From positions 9,548,001-9,612,000 of the forward strand of contig CM082580.2 of NCBI GenBank assembly GCA_040954595.2: a stretch of 64,000 bases of DNA, read 5' to 3'. Positions 26,201 through 42,400 of this stretch are shown piece after piece; positions within the stretch are counted from its first letter, which is position 1, and each line of letters starts with the position of its first letter. Source of the DNA: Balanoglossus misakiensis (lineage: Eukaryota; Hemichordata). The position numbers and the translations under genes are program-made. The notes under the pieces are model-generated. The model was not told where the DNA came from and ran no database searches. It saw only the letters and a program-made list of their open reading frames with translations.

Positions 26201-29200
26201 GAAAATTTGGTCATTTTTTGAAAAAACCATGGGTTATAGCTCAGGAAAATCGTCAGAAATCGACGATTTTTCGACTTTGCGAATTTTGAAAATTTGGTCA
26301 TTTTTTGAAAAAACCATGGGTTATAGCTCAGGAAAATCGTCAGAAATCGACGATTTTTCGACTTTGCGAATTTTGAAAATTTGGTCATTTTTTGAAAAAA
26401 ACCATGGGTTATAGCTCAGGAAAATCGTCAGAAATCGACGATTTTTCGACTTTGCGAATTTTGAAAATTTGGTCATTTTTTGAAAAAACCATGGGTTATA
26501 GCTCAGGAAAATCGTCAGAAATCGACGATTTTTCGACTTTGCGAATTTTGAAAATTTTGTCATTTTTTGAAAAAACCATGGGTTATAGCTCAGGAAAATC
26601 GTCAGAAATCGACGATTTTTCGACTTTGCGAATTTTGAAAATTTGGTCATTTTTTGAAAAAACCATGGGTTATAGCTCAGGAAAATCGTCAGAAATCGAC
26701 GATTTTTCGACTTTGCGAATTTTGAAAATTTGGTCATTTTTTGAAAAAACCATGGGTTATAGCTCAGGAAAATCGTCAGAAATCGACGATTTTTCGACTT
26801 TGCGAATTTTGAAAATTTGGTCATTTTTTGAAAAAACCATGGGTTATAGCTCAGGAAAATCGTCAGAAATCGACGATTTTTCGACTTTGCGAATTTTGAA
26901 AATGTCGTCATTTTTTGAAAAAACAATGGGTTATAGCTCAGGAAAATCGTCAGAAATCGACGATTTTTCGACAATGCGAATTTTGAAAATTTGGTCATTT
27001 TTTGAAAAAACCATGGGTTATAGCTCAGGAAAATCGTCAGAAATCGACAATTTTTCGACTTTGCGAATTTTCAAAATTTCTTCATTTTTTCGAAAAAACC
27101 ATGGGTTATAGCTCAGGAAAATCGTCAGAAATCGACGATTTTTCGACTTTGCGAATTTTGAAAATTTGGTCATTTTTTGAAAAAACCATGGGTTATAGCT
27201 CAGGAAAATCGTCAGAAATCGACGATTTTTCGACTTTGCGAATTTTGAAAATTTGGTCATTTTTTGAAAAAACCATGGGTTATAGCTCAGGAAAATCGTC
27301 AGAAATCGACAATTTTTCGACTTTGCGAATTTTGAAAATTTCTTCATTTTTTCGAAAAAACCATGGGTTATAGCTCAGGAAAATCGTCAGAAATCGACGA
27401 TTTTTCGACTTTGCGAATTTTGAAAATTTGGTCATTTTTTGAAAAAACCATGGGTTATAGCTCAGGAAAATCGTCAGAAATCGACGATTTTTCGACTTTG
27501 CGAATTTTGAAAATTTGGTCATTTTTTGAAAAAACCATGGGTTATAGCTCAGGAAAATCGTCAGAAATCGACGATTTTTCGACTTTGCGAATTTTGAAAA
27601 TTTGGTCATTTTTTGAAAAAACCATGGGTTATAGCTCAGGAAAATCGTCAGAAATCGACGATTTTTCGACTTTGCGAATTTTGAAAATTTGGTCATTTTT
27701 TGAAAAAAACCATGGGTTATAGCTCAGGAAAATCGTCAGAAATCGACGATTTTTCGACTTTGCGAATTTTGAAAATTTGGTCATTTTTTGAAAAAACCAT
27801 GGGTTATAGCTCAGGAAAATCGTCAGAAATCGACGATTTTTCGACTTTGCGAATTTTAAAAATTTGGTCATTTTTTGAAAAAACCATGGGTTATAGCTCA
27901 GGAAAATCGTCAGAAATCGACGATTTTTCGACTTTGCGAATTTTGAAAATTTGGTCATTTTTTGAAAAAACCATGGGTTATAGCTCAGGAAAATCGTCAG
28001 AAATCGACGATTTTTCGACTTTGCGAATTTTAAAAATTTGGTCATTTTTTGAAAAAAACCATGGGTTATAGCTCAGGAAAATCGTCAGAAATCGACGATT
28101 TTTCGACTTTGCGAATTTTGAAAATTTGGTCATTTTTTGAAAAAAACCATGGGTTATAGCTCAGGAAAATCGTCAGAAATCGACGATTTTTCGACTTTGC
28201 GAATTTTGAAAATTTGGTCATTTTTTGAAAAAACCATGGGTTATAGCTCAGGAAAATCGTCAGAAATCGACGATTTTTCGACTTTGCGAATTTTGAAAAT
28301 TTGGTCATTTTTTGAAAAAATCCATGGGTTATAGCTCAGGAAAATCGTCAGAAATCGACGATTTTTCGACTTTGCGAATTTTGAAAATTTGGTCATTTTT
28401 TGAAAAAAACCATGGGTTATAGCTCAGGAAAATCGTCAGAAATCGACGATTTTTCGACTTTGCGAATTTTGAAAATTTGGTCATTTTTTGAAAAAACCAT
28501 GGGTTATAGCTCAGGAAAATCGCCAGAAATCGACGATTTTTCGACTTTGCGAATTTTGAAAATTTGGTCATTTTTTGAAAAAACCATGGGTTATAGCTCA
28601 GGAAAATCGTCAGAAATCGACGATTTTTCGACTTTGCGAATTTTGAAAATTTGGTCATTTTTTGAAAAAACCATGGGTTATAGCTCAGGAAAATCGTCAG
28701 AAATCGACGATTTTTCGACTTTGCGAATTTTGAAAATTTGGTCATTTTTTGAAAAAAACATGGGTTATAGCTCAGGAAAATCGTCAGAAATCGACGATTT
28801 TTCGACTTTGCGAATTTTGAAAATTTGGTCATTTTTTGAAAAAACCATGGGTTATAGCTCAGGAAAATCGTCAGAAATCGACGATTTTTCGACTTTGCGA
28901 ATTTTGAAAATTTGGTCATTTTTTGAAAAAACCATGGGTTATAGCTCAGGAAAATCGTCAGAAATCGACGATTTTTCGACTTTGCGAATTTTGAAAATTT
29001 GGTCATTTTTGAAAAAACCATGGGTTATAGCTCAGGAAAATCGTCAGAAATCGACGATTTTTCGACTTTGCGAATTTTGAAAATTTGGTCATTTTTTGAA
29101 AAAACCATGGGTTATAGCTCAGGAAAATCGTCAGAAATCGACGATTTTTCGACTTTGCGAATTTTGAAAATTTGGTCATTTTTTGAAAAAACCACGGGTT

Positions 29201-30489
29201 ATAGCTCAGGAAAATCGTCAGAAATCGACGATTTTTCGACTTTGCGAATTTTGAAAATTTGGTCTTTTTTTGAAAAAACCATGGGTTATAGCTCAGGAAA
29301 ATCGTCAGAAATCGACGATTTTTCGACTTTGCGAATTTTGAAAATTTGGTCTTTTTTGAAAAAACCATGGGTTATAGCTCAGGAAAATCGTCAGAAATCG
29401 ACGATTTTTCGACTTTGCGAATTTTGAAAATTTGGTCTTTTTTGAAAAAACCATGGGTTATAGCTCAGGAAAATCGTCAGAAATCGACGATTTTTCGACT
29501 TTGCGAATTTTGAACATTTGGTCATTTTTTGAAAAAACCATGGTTATAGCTCAGGAAAATCGTCAGAAATCGACGATTTTTCGACTTTGCGAATTTTGAA
29601 AATTTGGTCATTTTTTGAAAAAACCATGGGTTATAGCTCAGGAAAATCGTCAGAAATCGACGATTTTTCGACTTTGCGAATTTTGAAAATTTGGTCATTT
29701 TTTGAAAAACCATGGGTTATAGCTCAGGAAATCGTCAGAAATCGACGATTTTTCGACTTTGCGAATTTTGAAAATTTGGTCATTTTTTGAAAAAACCATG
29801 GGTTATAGCTCAGGAAAATCGTCAGAAATCGACGATTTTTCGACTTTGCGAATTTTGAAAATTTGGTCATTTTTTGAAAAAACCATGGGTTATAGCTCAG
29901 GAAAATCGTCAGAAATCGACGATTTTTCGACTTTGCGAATTTTGAAAATTTGGTCATTTTTTGAAAAAAAACATGGGTTATAGCTCAGGAAAATCGTCAG
30001 AAATCGACAATTTTTCGACTTTGCGAATTTTGAAAATTTGGTCATTTTTTGAAAAAAAACATGGGTTATAGCTCAGGAAAATCGTCAGAAATCGACGATT
30101 TTTCGACTTTGCGAATTTTGAAAATTTGGTCATTTTTTGAAAAAACCATGGGTTATAGCTCAGGAAAATCGTCAGAAATCGACGATTTTTCGACTTTGCG
30201 AATTTTGAAATTTGGACATTTTTTGAAAAAACCATGGGTTATAGCTCAGGAAAATCGTCAGAAATCGACGATTTTTCTACTTTGCGAATTTTGAAAATTT
30301 GGTCATTTTTTGAAAAAACCATGGGTTATAGCTCAGGAAAATCGTCAGAAATCGACGATTTTTCTACTTTGCGAATTTTGAAAATTTGGTCATTTTTTGA
30401 AAAAACCATGGGTTATAGATCAGGAAAATCGTCAGAAATCGACGATTTTTCGACTTTGCGAATTTTGAAATTTGGTCATTTTTGAAAAA

Positions 30490-33400
30490 ACCATGGGTTA
30501 TAGCTCAGGAAAATCGCCAGAAATCGACGATTTTTCGACTTTGCGAATTTTGAAATTTGGTCATTTTTTGAAAAAACCATGGGTTATAGCTCAGGAAAAT
30601 CGCCAGAAATCGACGATTTTTCGACTTTGCGATTTTGAAAATTTGGTCATTTTTTGAAAAAACCATGGGTTATAGCTCAGGAAAATCGCCAGAAATCGAC
30701 GATTTTTTCGACTTTGCGAATTTTGAAAATTTGGTCATTTTTTGAAAAAAACCATGGGTTATAGCTCAGGAAAATCGTCAGAAATCGACGATTTTTCGAC
30801 TTTGCGAATTTTGAAAATTTGGTCATTTTTTGAAAAAACCATGGGTTATAGCTCAGGAAAATCGTCAGAAATCGACGATTTTTCGACTTTGCGAATTTTG
30901 AAAATTTGGTCATTTTTTGAAAAAACCATGGGTTATAGCTCAGGAAAATCGTCAGAAATCGACGATTTTTCGACTTTGCGAATTTTGAAAATTTGGTCAT
31001 TTTTTGAAAAAACCATGGGTTATAGCTCAGGAAAATCGCCAGAAATCGACGATTTTTCGACTTTGCGAATTTTGAAAATTTGGTCATTTTTTGAAAAAAC
31101 CATGGGTTATAGCTCAGGAAAATCGCCAGAAATCGACGATTTTTCGACTTTGCGAATTTTGAAAATTTGGTCATTTTTTGAAAAAACCATGGGTTATAGC
31201 TCAGGAAAATCGCCAGAAATCGACGATTTTTCGACTTTGCGAATTTTTGAAAATTTGGTCATTTTTTGAAAAAAACCATGGGTTATAGCTCAGGAAAATC
31301 GCCAGAAATCGACGATTTTTCGACTTTGCGAATTTTGAAAATTTGGTCATTTTTTGAAAAAACCATGGGTTATAGCTCAGGAAAATCGCCAGAAATCGAC
31401 GATTTTTCGACTTTGCGAATTTTGAAAATTTGGTCATTTTTTGAAAAAACCATGGGTTATAGCTCAGGAAAATCGTCAGAAATCGACGATTTTTCGACTT
31501 TGCGAATTTTGAAAATTTGGTCATTTTTTGAAAAAACCATGGGTTATAGCTCAGGAAAATCGCCAGAAATCGACGATTTTTCGACTTTGCGAATTTTGAA
31601 AATTTGGTCATTTTTTGAAAAAACCATGGGTTATAGCTCAGGAAAATCGCCAGAAATCGACGATTTTTCGACTTTGCGAATTTTGAAAATTTGGTCATTT
31701 TTTGAAAAAACCATGGGTTATAGCTCAGGAAAATCGCCAGAAATCGACGATTTTTCGACTTTGCGAATTTTGAAAATTTGGTCATTTTTTGAAAAAACCA
31801 TGGGTTATAGCTCAGGAAAATCGCCAGAAATCGACGATTTTTCGACTTTGCGAATTTTGAAAATTTGGTCATTTTTTGAAAAAAACCATGGGTTATAGCT
31901 CAGGAAAATCGTCAGAAATCGACGATTTTTCGACTTTGCGAATTTTGAAAATTTGGTCATTTTTTGAAAAAACCATGGGTTATAGCTCAGGAAAATCGTC
32001 AGAAATCGACGATTTTTCGACTTTGCGAATTTTGAAAATTTGGTCATTTTTTGAAAAAACCATGGGTTATAGCTCAGGAAAATCGTCAGAAATCGACGAT
32101 TTTTCGACTTTGCGAATTTTGAAAATTTGGTCATTTTTTGAAAAAACCATGGGTTATAGCTCAGGAAAATCGCCAGAAATCGACGATTTTTCGACTTTGC
32201 GAATTTTGAAAATTTGGTCATTTTTGAAAAAACCATGGGTTATAGCTCAGGAAAATCGCCAGAAATCGACGATTTTTCGACTTTGCGAATTTTGAAAATT
32301 TGGTCATTTTTTGAAAAAACCATGGGTTATAGCTCAGGAAAATCGCCAGAAATCGACGATTTTTCGACTTTGCGAATTTTGATAATTTGGTCATTTTTTG
32401 AAAAAACCATGGGTTATAGCTCAGGAAAATCGCCAGAAATCGACGATTTTTCGACTTTGCGAATTTTGAAAATTTGGTCATTTTTTGAAAAAAACCATGG
32501 GTTATAGCTCAGGAAAATCGCCAGAAATCGACGATTTTCGAATTTGCGAATTTTGAAAATTTGGTCATTTTTTGAAAAAACCATGGGTTATAGCTCAGGA
32601 AAATCGTCAGAAATCGACGATTTTTCGACTTTGCGAATTTTGAAAATTTGGTCATTTTTTGAAAAAACCATGGGTTATAGCTCAGGAAAATCGCAGAAAT
32701 CGACGATTTTTCGACTTTGCGAATTTTGAAAATTTGGTCATTTTTTGAAAAAAACCATGGGTTATAGCTCAGGAAAATCGCCAGAAATCGACGATTTTTC
32801 GACTTTGCGAATTTTGAAATTTGGTCATTTTTTGAAAAAACCATGGGTTATAGCTCAGGAAAATCGTCAGAAATCGACGATTTTTCGACTTTGCGAATTT
32901 TGAAAATTTGGTCATTTTTTGAAAAACCATGGGTTATAGCTCAGGAAAATCGTCAGAAATCGACGATTTTTCGACTTTGCGAATTTGAAAATTTGGTCAT
33001 TTTTTGAAAAAACCATGGGTTATAGCTCAGGAAAATCGTCAGAAATCGACGATTTTTCGACTTTGCGAATTTTGAAAATTTTGTCATTTTTTGAAAAAAA
33101 CATGGGTTATAGCTCAGGAAAATCGCCAGAAATCGACGATTTTTCGACTTTGCGAATTTTGAAAATTTGGTCATTTTTTGAAAAAACCATGGGTTATAGC
33201 TCAGGAAAATCGTCAGAAATCGACGATTTTTCGACTTTGCGAATTTTGAAAATTTGGTCATTTTTTGAAAAAACCATGGGTTATAGCTCAGGAAAATCGT
33301 CAGAAATCGACGATTTTTCGACTTTGCGAATTTTGAAAATGTCGTCATTTTTTTGAAAAAACCATGGGTTATAGCTCAGGAAATCGCCAGAAATCGACGA

Positions 33401-36400
33401 TTTTTCGACTTTGCGAATTTTGAAAAATTTGGTCATTTTTTTGAAAAAAATCATGGGTTATAGCTCAGGAAAATCGCCAGAAATCGACGATTTTTCGACT
33501 TTGCGAATTTTGAAAATTTGGTCATTTTTTGAAAAAACCATGGGTTATAGCTCAGGAAAATCGCCAGAAATCGACGATTTTTCGACTTTGCGAATTTTGA
33601 AAAATTTGGTCATTTTTTGAAAAAACCATGGGTTATAGCTCAGGAAAATCGCCAGAAATCGACGATTTTTCGACTTTGCGAATTTTGAAAATTTGGTCAT
33701 TTTTTGAAAAAACCATGGGTTATAGCTCAGGAAAATCGTCAGAAATCGACGATTTTTCGACTTTGCGAATTTTGAAAATTTGGTCATTTTTTGAAAAAAC
33801 CATGGGTTATAGCTCAGGAAAATCGTCAGAAATCGACGATTTTTCGACTTTGCGAATTTTGAAAAATTTGGTCATTTTTGAAAAAACCATGGGTTATAGC
33901 TCAGGAAAATCGCCAGAAATCGACGATTTTTCGACTTTGCGAATTTTGAAAATTTGGTCATTTTTTGAAAAAACCATGGGTTATAGCTCAGGAAAATCGC
34001 CAGAAATCGACGATTTTTCGACTTTGCGAATTTTGAAAATTTGGTCATTTTTTGAAAAAACCATGGGTTATAGCTCAGGAAAATCGCCAGAAATCGACGA
34101 TTTTTCGACTTTGCGAATTTTGAAAATTTGGTCATTTTTTGAAAAAACCATGGGTTATAGCTCAGGAAAATCGCCAGAAATCGACGATTTTTCGACTTTG
34201 CGAATTTTGAAAATTTGGTCATTTTTTGAAAAAACCATGGGTTATAGCTCAGGAAAATCGCCAGAAATCGACGATTTTTCGACTTTGCGAATTTTGAAAA
34301 TTTGGTCATTTTTTGAAAAAACCATGGGTTATAGTCAGGAAAATCGCCAGAAATCGACGATTTTTCGACTTTGCGAATTTTGAAAATTTGGTCATTTTTT
34401 GAAAAAACCATGGGTTATAGCTCAGGAAAATCGCCAGAAATCGACGATTTTTCGACTTTGCGAATTTGAAAATTTGGTCATTTTTTGAAAAAACCATGGG
34501 TTATAGCTCAGGAAAATCGCCAGAAATCGACGATTTTTCGACTTTGCGAATTTTGAAAATTTGGTCATTTTTTGAAAAAACCATGGGTTATAGCTCAGGA
34601 AAATCGTCAGAAATCGACGATTTTTCGACTTTGCGAATTTTGAAAATTTGGTCATTTTTTGAAAAAACCATGGGTTATAGCTCAGGAAAATCGCCAGAAA
34701 TCGACGATTTTTCGACTTTGCGAATTTTGAAAATTTGGTCATTTTTTGATAAAACCATGGGTTATAGCTCAGGAAAATCGCCAGAAATCGACGATTTTTC
34801 GACTTTGCGAATTTTGAAAATTTGGTCATTTTATGAAAAAACCATGGGTTATAGCTCAGGAAAATCGTCAGAAATCGACGATTTTTCGACTTTGCGAATT
34901 TTGAAAATTTGGTCATTTTTTGAAAAAACCATGGGTTAGAGCTCAGGAAAATCGCTAGAAATCGACGATTTTTCGACTTTGCGAATTTTGAAAATTTGGT
35001 CATTTTTTGATAAAACCATGGGTTATAGCTCAGGAAAATCGCCAGAAATCGACGATTTTTCGACTTTGCGAATTTTGAAAATTTGGTCATTTTATGAAAA
35101 AAACCATGGGTTATAGCTCAGGAAAATCGTCAGAAATCGACGATTTTTCGACTTTGCGAATTTTGAATATTTGGTCATTTTTTGAAAAAACCATGGGTTA
35201 TAGCTCAGGAAAATCGTCAGAAATCGACGATTTTTCGACTTTGCGAATTTTGAAAATTTGGTCATTTTTTGAAAAAACCATGGTTATAGCTCAGGAAAAT
35301 CGCCAGAAATCGACGATTTTTCGACTTTGCGAATTTTGATAATTTGGTCATTTTTTGAAAAAACCATGGGTTATAGCTCAGGAAAATCGCCAGAAATCGA
35401 CGATTTTTCGACTTTGCGAATTTTGAAAATTTGGTCATTTTTTGAAAAAACCATGGGTTATAGCTCAGGAAAATCGCCAGAAATCGACGATTTTTCGAAT
35501 TTGCGAATTTTGAAAATTTGGTCATTTTTTGAAAAACCATGGGTTATAGCTCAGGAAAATCGTCAGAAATCGACGATTTTTCGACTTTGCGAATTTTGAA
35601 AATTTGGTCATTTTTTGAAAAAACCATGGGTTATAGCTCAGGAAAATCGCCAGAAATCGACGATTTTTCGACTTTGCGAATTTTGAAAATTTGGTCATTT
35701 TTTGAAAAAACCATGGGTTATAGCTCAGGAAAATCGCCAGAAATCGACGATTTTTCGACTTTGCGAATTTGAAAATTTGGTCATTTTTTGAAAAAACCAT
35801 GGGTTATAGCTCAGGAAAATCGTCAGAAATCGACGATTTTTCGACTTTGCGAATTTTGAAAATTTGGTCATTTTTTGAAAAAACCATGGGTTATAGCTCA
35901 GGAAAATCGTCAGAAATCGACGATTTTTCGACTTTGCGAATTTTGAAAATTTGGTCATTTTTTGAAAAAACCATGGGTTATAGCTCAGGAAAATCGTCAG
36001 AAATCGACGATTTTTCGACTTTGCGAATTTTGAAAATTTTGTCATTTTTTGAAAAAAACATGGGTTATAGCTCAGGAAAATCGCCAGAAATCGACGATTT
36101 TCTACTTTGCGAATTTTGAAAATTTGGTCATTTTTTGAAAAAACCATGGGTTATAGCTCAGGAAAATCGTCAGAAATCGACGATTTTCGACTTTGCGAAT
36201 TTTTGAAAATTTGGTCATTTTTTGAAAAAACCATGGGTTATAGCTCAGGAAAATCGTCAGAAATCGACGATTTTTCGACTTTGCGAATTTTGAAAATGTC
36301 GTCATTTTTTGAAAAAACCATGGGGTTATAGCTCAGGAAAATCGCCAGAAATCGACGATTTTTCGACTTTGCGAATTTTGAAAATTTGGTCATTTTTTGA

Positions 36401-39400
36401 AAAAACCATGGGTTATAGCTCAGGAAAATCGCCAGAAATCGACGATTTTTCGACTTTGCGAATTTTGAAAATTTGGTCATTTTTGAAAAAACCATGGGTT
36501 ATAGCTCAGGAAAATCGCCAGAAATCGACGATTTTTCGACTTTGCGAATTTTGAAAATTTGGTCATTTTTTGAAAAAACCATGGTTATAGCTCAGGAAAA
36601 TCGCCAGAAATCGACGATTTTTCGACTTTGCGAATTTTGAAAATTTGGTCATTTTTTGAAAAAACCATGGGTTATAGCTCAGGAAAATCGTCAGAAATCG
36701 ACGATTTTTTCGACTTTGCGAATTTTGAAAATTTGGTCATTTTTTGAAAAAACCATGGGTTATAGCTCAGGAAAATCGTCAGAAATCGACGATTTTTCGA
36801 CTTTGCGAATTTTGAAAATTTGGTCATTTTTTGAAAAAACCATGGGTTATAGCTCAGGAAAATCGCCAGAAATCGACGATTTTTCGACTTTGCGAATTTT
36901 GAAAATTTGGTCATTTTTTGAAAAAACCATGGGTTATAGCTCAGGAAAATCGCCAGAAATCGACGATTTTTTCGACTTTGCGAATTTTGAAAATTTGGTC
37001 ATTTTTTGAAAAAACCATGGGTTATAGCTCAGGAAATCGCCAGAAATCGACGATTTTTCGACTTTGCGAATTTTGAAAATTTGGTCATTTTTGAAAAAAC
37101 CATGGGTTATAGCTCAGGAAAATCGCCAGAAATCGACGATTTTTCGACTTTGCGAATTTTGAAAATTTTGGTCATTTTTTGAAAAAACCATGGGTTATAG
37201 CTCAGGAAAATCGCCAGAAATCCGACGATTTTTCGACTTTGCGAATTTTGAAAATTTGGTCATTTTTTGAAAAAACCATGGGTTATAGCTCAGGAAAATC
37301 GCCAGAAATCGACGATTTTTCGACTTTGCGAATTTTGAAAATTTGGTCATTTTTTGAAAAAACCATGGGTTATAGCTCAGGAAAATCGCCAGAAATCGAC
37401 GATTTTTCGACTTTGCGAATTTTGAAAATTTGGTCATTTTTTGAAAAAACCATGGGTTTATAGCTCAGGAAAATCGTCAGAAATCGACGATTTTTCGACT
37501 TTGCGAATTTTGAAAATTTGGTCATTTTTTGAAAAAACCATGGGTTATAGCTCAGGAAAATCGCCAGAAATCGACGATTTTTCGACTTTGCGAATTTTGA
37601 AAATTTGGTCATTTTTTGATAAAACCATGGGTTATAGCTCAGGAAAATCGCCAGAAATCGACGATTTTTCGACTTTGCGAATTTTGAAAATTTGGTCATT
37701 TTATGAAAAAACCATGGGTTATAGCTCAGGAAAATCGTCAGAAATCGACGATTTTTCGACTTTGCGAATTTTGAAAATTTGGTCATTTTTTGAAAAAACC
37801 ATGGGTTATAGCTCAGGAAAATCGTCAGAAATCGACGATTTTCGACTTTGCGAATTTTGAAAATTTGGTCATTTTTTGATAAAACCATGGGTTATAGCTC
37901 AGGAAAATCGCCAGAAATCGACGATTTTTCGACTTTGCGAATTTTGAAAATTTGGTCATTTTATGAAAAACCATGGGTTATAGCTCAGGAAAATCGTCAG
38001 AAATCGACGATTTTTCGACTTTGCGAATTTTGAATATTTGGTCATTTTTTGAAAAAACCATGGGTTATAGCTCAGGAAAATCGTCAGAAATCGACGATTT
38101 TTTCGACTTTGCGAATTTTGAAAATTTGGTCATTTTTTGAAAAAACCATGGGTTATAGCTCAGGAAAATCGTCAGAAATCGACGATTTTTCGACTTTGCG
38201 AATTTTGAAAATTTGGTCATTTTTTGAAAAAACCATGGGTTATAGCTCAGGAAAATCGTCAGAAATCGACGATTTTTCGACTTTGCGAATTTTGAAAATT
38301 TGGTCATTTTTTGAAAAAACCATGGGTTATAGCTCAGGAAAATCGTCAGAAATCGACGATTTTTCGACTTTGCGAATTTTGAAAATTTGGTCATTTTTTG
38401 AAAAAACCATGGGTTATAGCTCAGGAAAATCGTCAGAAATCGACGATTTTTCGACTTTGCGAATTTTGAAAATTTGGTCATTTTTTGAAAAAACCATGGG
38501 TTATAGCTCAGGAAAATCGTCAGAAATCGACGATTTTTCGACTTTGCGAATTTTGAAAATTTGGTCATTTTTTGAAAAAAAACCATGGGTTATAGCTCAG
38601 GAAAATCGTCAGAAATCGACGATTTTTCGACTTTGCGAATTTTGAAAATTTGGTCATTTTTTGAAAAAAACATGGGTTATAGCTCAGGAAAATCGTCAGA
38701 AATCGACGATTTTTCGACTTTGCGAATTTTGAAAATTGGTCATTTTTTGAAAAAACCATGGGTTATAGCTCAGGAAAATCGTCAGAAATCGACGATTTTT
38801 CGACTTTGCGAATTTTGAAAATTTGGTCATTTTTTGAAAAAACCATGGGTTATAGCTCAGGAAAATCGCCAGAAATCGACGATTTTTCGACTTTGCGAAT
38901 TTTGAGAATTTGGTCATTTTTTGAAAAAACCATGGGTTATAGCTCAGGAAAATCGCCAGAAATCGACGATTTTTCGACTTTGCGAATTTTGAAAATTTGG
39001 TCATTTTTTGAAAAAACCATGGGTTATAGCTCAGGAAAATCGCCAGAAATCGACGATTGTTCGACTTTGCGAATTTTGAAAATTTGGTCATTTTTTGAAA
39101 AAACCATGGGTTATAGCTCAGGAAAATCGCCAGAAATCGACGATTTTTCGACTTTGCGAATTTTGAAAATTTGGTCATTTTTTGAAAAAACCATGGGTTA
39201 TAGCTCAGGAAAATCGTCAGAAATCGACGATTTTTCGACTTTGCGAATTTTGAAAATTTGGTCATTTTTGAAAAACCATGGGTTATAGCTCAGGAAAATC
39301 GTCAGAAATCGACGATTTTTCGACTTTGCGAATTTTGAAAATGTCGTCATTTTTGAAAAAACCATGGTTATAGCTCAGGAAAATCGCCAGAAATCGACGA

Positions 39401-42400
39401 TTTTTCGACTTTGCGAATTTTGAAAATTTGGTCATTTTTTGAAAAAAACATGGGTTATAGCTCAGGAAAATCGTCAGAAATCGACGATTTTTCGACTTTG
39501 CGAATTTTGAAAATTTGGTCATTTTTTGAAAAAAAACATGGGTTATAGCTCAGGAAAATCGTCAGAAATCGACGATTTTTCGACTTTGCGAATTTTGAAA
39601 ATTTGGTCATTTTTTGAAAAAACATGGGTTATAGCTCAGGAAAATCGTCAGAAATCGACGAATTTTCGACTTTGCGAATTTTGAAAATTTGGTCATTTTT
39701 TGAAAAAACCATGGGTTATAGCTCAGGAAAATCGTCAGAAATCGACGATTTTTCGACTTTGCGAATTTTGAAAATTTGGTCATTTTTGAAAAAACCATGG
39801 GTTATAGCTCAGGAAAATCGCCAGAAATCGACGATTTTTCGACTTTGCGAATTTTGATAATTTGGTCATTTTTTGAAAAAACCATGGGTTATAGCTCAGG
39901 AAAATCGCCAGAAATCGACGATTTTTCGACTTTGCGAATTTTGAAAATTTGGTCATTTTTTGAAAAAACCATGGGTTATAGCTCAGGAAAATCGCCAGAA
40001 ATCGACGATTTTTCGAATTGCGAATTTTGAAAATTTGGTCATTTTTTGAAAAAACCATGGGTTATAGCTCAGGAAAATCGCCAGAAATCGACGATTTTTT
40101 CGACTTTGCGAATTTTGAAAATTTGGTCATTTTTTGAAAAAACCATGGGTTATAGCTCAGGAAAATCGTCAGAAATCGACGATTTTTCGACTTTGCGAAT
40201 TTTGAAAATTGGTCATTTTTTGAAAAAACCATGGGTTATAGCTCAGGAAAATCGTCAGAAATCGACGATTTTTCGACTTTGCGAATTTTGAAAATGTCGT
40301 CATTTTTTGAAAAAACCATGGGTTATAGCTCAGGAAATCGCCAGAAATCGACGATTTTCGACTTTGCGAATTTTGAAAATTTGGTCATTTTTTGAAAAAA
40401 ACATGGGTTATAGCTCAGGAAAATCGTCAGAAATCGACGATTTTTCGACTTTGCGAATTTTGAAAATTTGGTCATTTTTTGAAAAAAACATGGGTTATAG
40501 CTCAGGAAAATCGTCAGAAATCGACGATTTTTCGACTTTGCGAATTTTGAAAATTTGGTCATTTTTTGAAAAAACCATGGGTTTATAGCTCAGGAAAATC
40601 GTCAGAAATCGACGAATTTTCGACTTTGCGAATTTTGAAAATTTGGTCATTTTTTGAAAAAACCATGGGTTATAGCTCAGGAAAATCGTCAGAAATCGAC
40701 GATTTTTCGACTTTGCGAATTTTGAAAATTTGGTCATTTTTTGAAAAAACCATGGGTTATAGCTCAGGAAAATCGCCAGAAATCGACGATTTTTCGACTT
40801 TGCGAATTTTGATAATTTGGTCATTTTTTGAAAAAACCATGGGTTATAGCTCAGGAAAATCGCCAGAAATCGACGATTTTTCGACTTTGCGAATTTTGAA
40901 AATTTGGTCATTTTTTGAAAAAACCATGGGTTATAGCTCAGGAAAATCGCCAGAAATCGACGATTTTTCGAATTTGCGAATTTTGAAAATTTGGTCATTT
41001 TTTGAAAAAACCATGGGTTATAGCTCAGGAAAATCGTCAGAAATCGACGATTTTTCGACTTTGCGAATTTTGAAAATTTGGTCATTTTTTGAAAAAACCA
41101 TGGGTTATAGCTCAGGAAAATCGCCAGAAATCGACGATTTTTCGACTTTGCGAATTTTGAAAATTTGGTCATTTTTTGAAAAAACCATGGGTTATAGCTC
41201 AGGAAAATCGCCAGAAATCGACGATTTTTCGACTTTGCGAATTTTGAAAATTTGGTCATTTTTTGAAAAAACCATGGGTTATAGCTCAGGAAAATCGTCA
41301 GAAATCGACGATTTTTCGACTTTGCGAATTTTGAAAATTTGGTCATTTTTTGAAAAAACCATGGGTTATAGCTCAGGAAAATCGTCAGAAATCGACGATT
41401 TTTCGACTTTGCGAATTTTGAAAATTTGGTCATTTTTTGAAAAAACCATGGGTTATAGCTCAGGAAAATCGTCAGAAATCGACGATTTTTCGACTTTGCG
41501 AATTTTGAAAATTTTGTCATTTTTTGAAAAAAACATGGGTTATAGCTCAGGAAAATCGCCAGAAATCGACGATTTTTCTACTTTGCGAATTTTGAAAATT
41601 TGGTCATTTTTTGAAAAAACCATGGGTTATAGCTCAGGAAAATCGTCAGAAATCGACGATTTTTCGACTTTGCGAATTTTGAAAATTTGGTCATTTTTTG
41701 AAAAAACCATGGGTTATAGCTCAGGAAAATCGTCAGAAATCGACGATTTTTCGACTTTGCGAATTTTGAAAATGTCGTCATTTTTTGAAAAAACCATGGG
41801 TTATAGCTCAGGAAAATCGCCAGAAATCGACGATTTTTCGACTTTGCGAATTTTGAAAATTTGGTCATTTTTTGAAAAAACCATGGGTTATAGCTCAGGA
41901 AAATCGCCAGAAATCGACGATTTTTCGACTTTGCGAATTTTGAAAATTTGGTCATTTTTTGAAAAAACCATGGGTTATAGCTCAGGAAAATCGCCAGAAA
42001 TCGACGATTTTTCGACTTTGCGAATTTCGAAAATTTGGTCATTTTTTGAAAAAACCATGGGTTATAGCTCAGGAAAATCGCCAGAAATCGACGATTTTTC
42101 GACTTTGCGAATTTTGAAAATTTGGTCATTTTTTGAAAAAACCATGGGTTATAGCTCAGGAAAATCGTCAGAAATCGACGATTTTTCGACTTTGCGAATT
42201 TTGAAAATTTGGTCATTTTTTGAAAAAACCATGGGTTATAGCTCAGGAAAATCGTCAGAAATCGACGATTTTTCGACTTTGCGAATTTTGAAAATTTGGT
42301 CATTTTTTGAAAAAACCATGGGTTATAGCTCAGGAAAATCGCCAGAAATCGACGATTTTTCGACTTTGCGAATTTTGAAAATTTGGTCATTTTTTGAAAA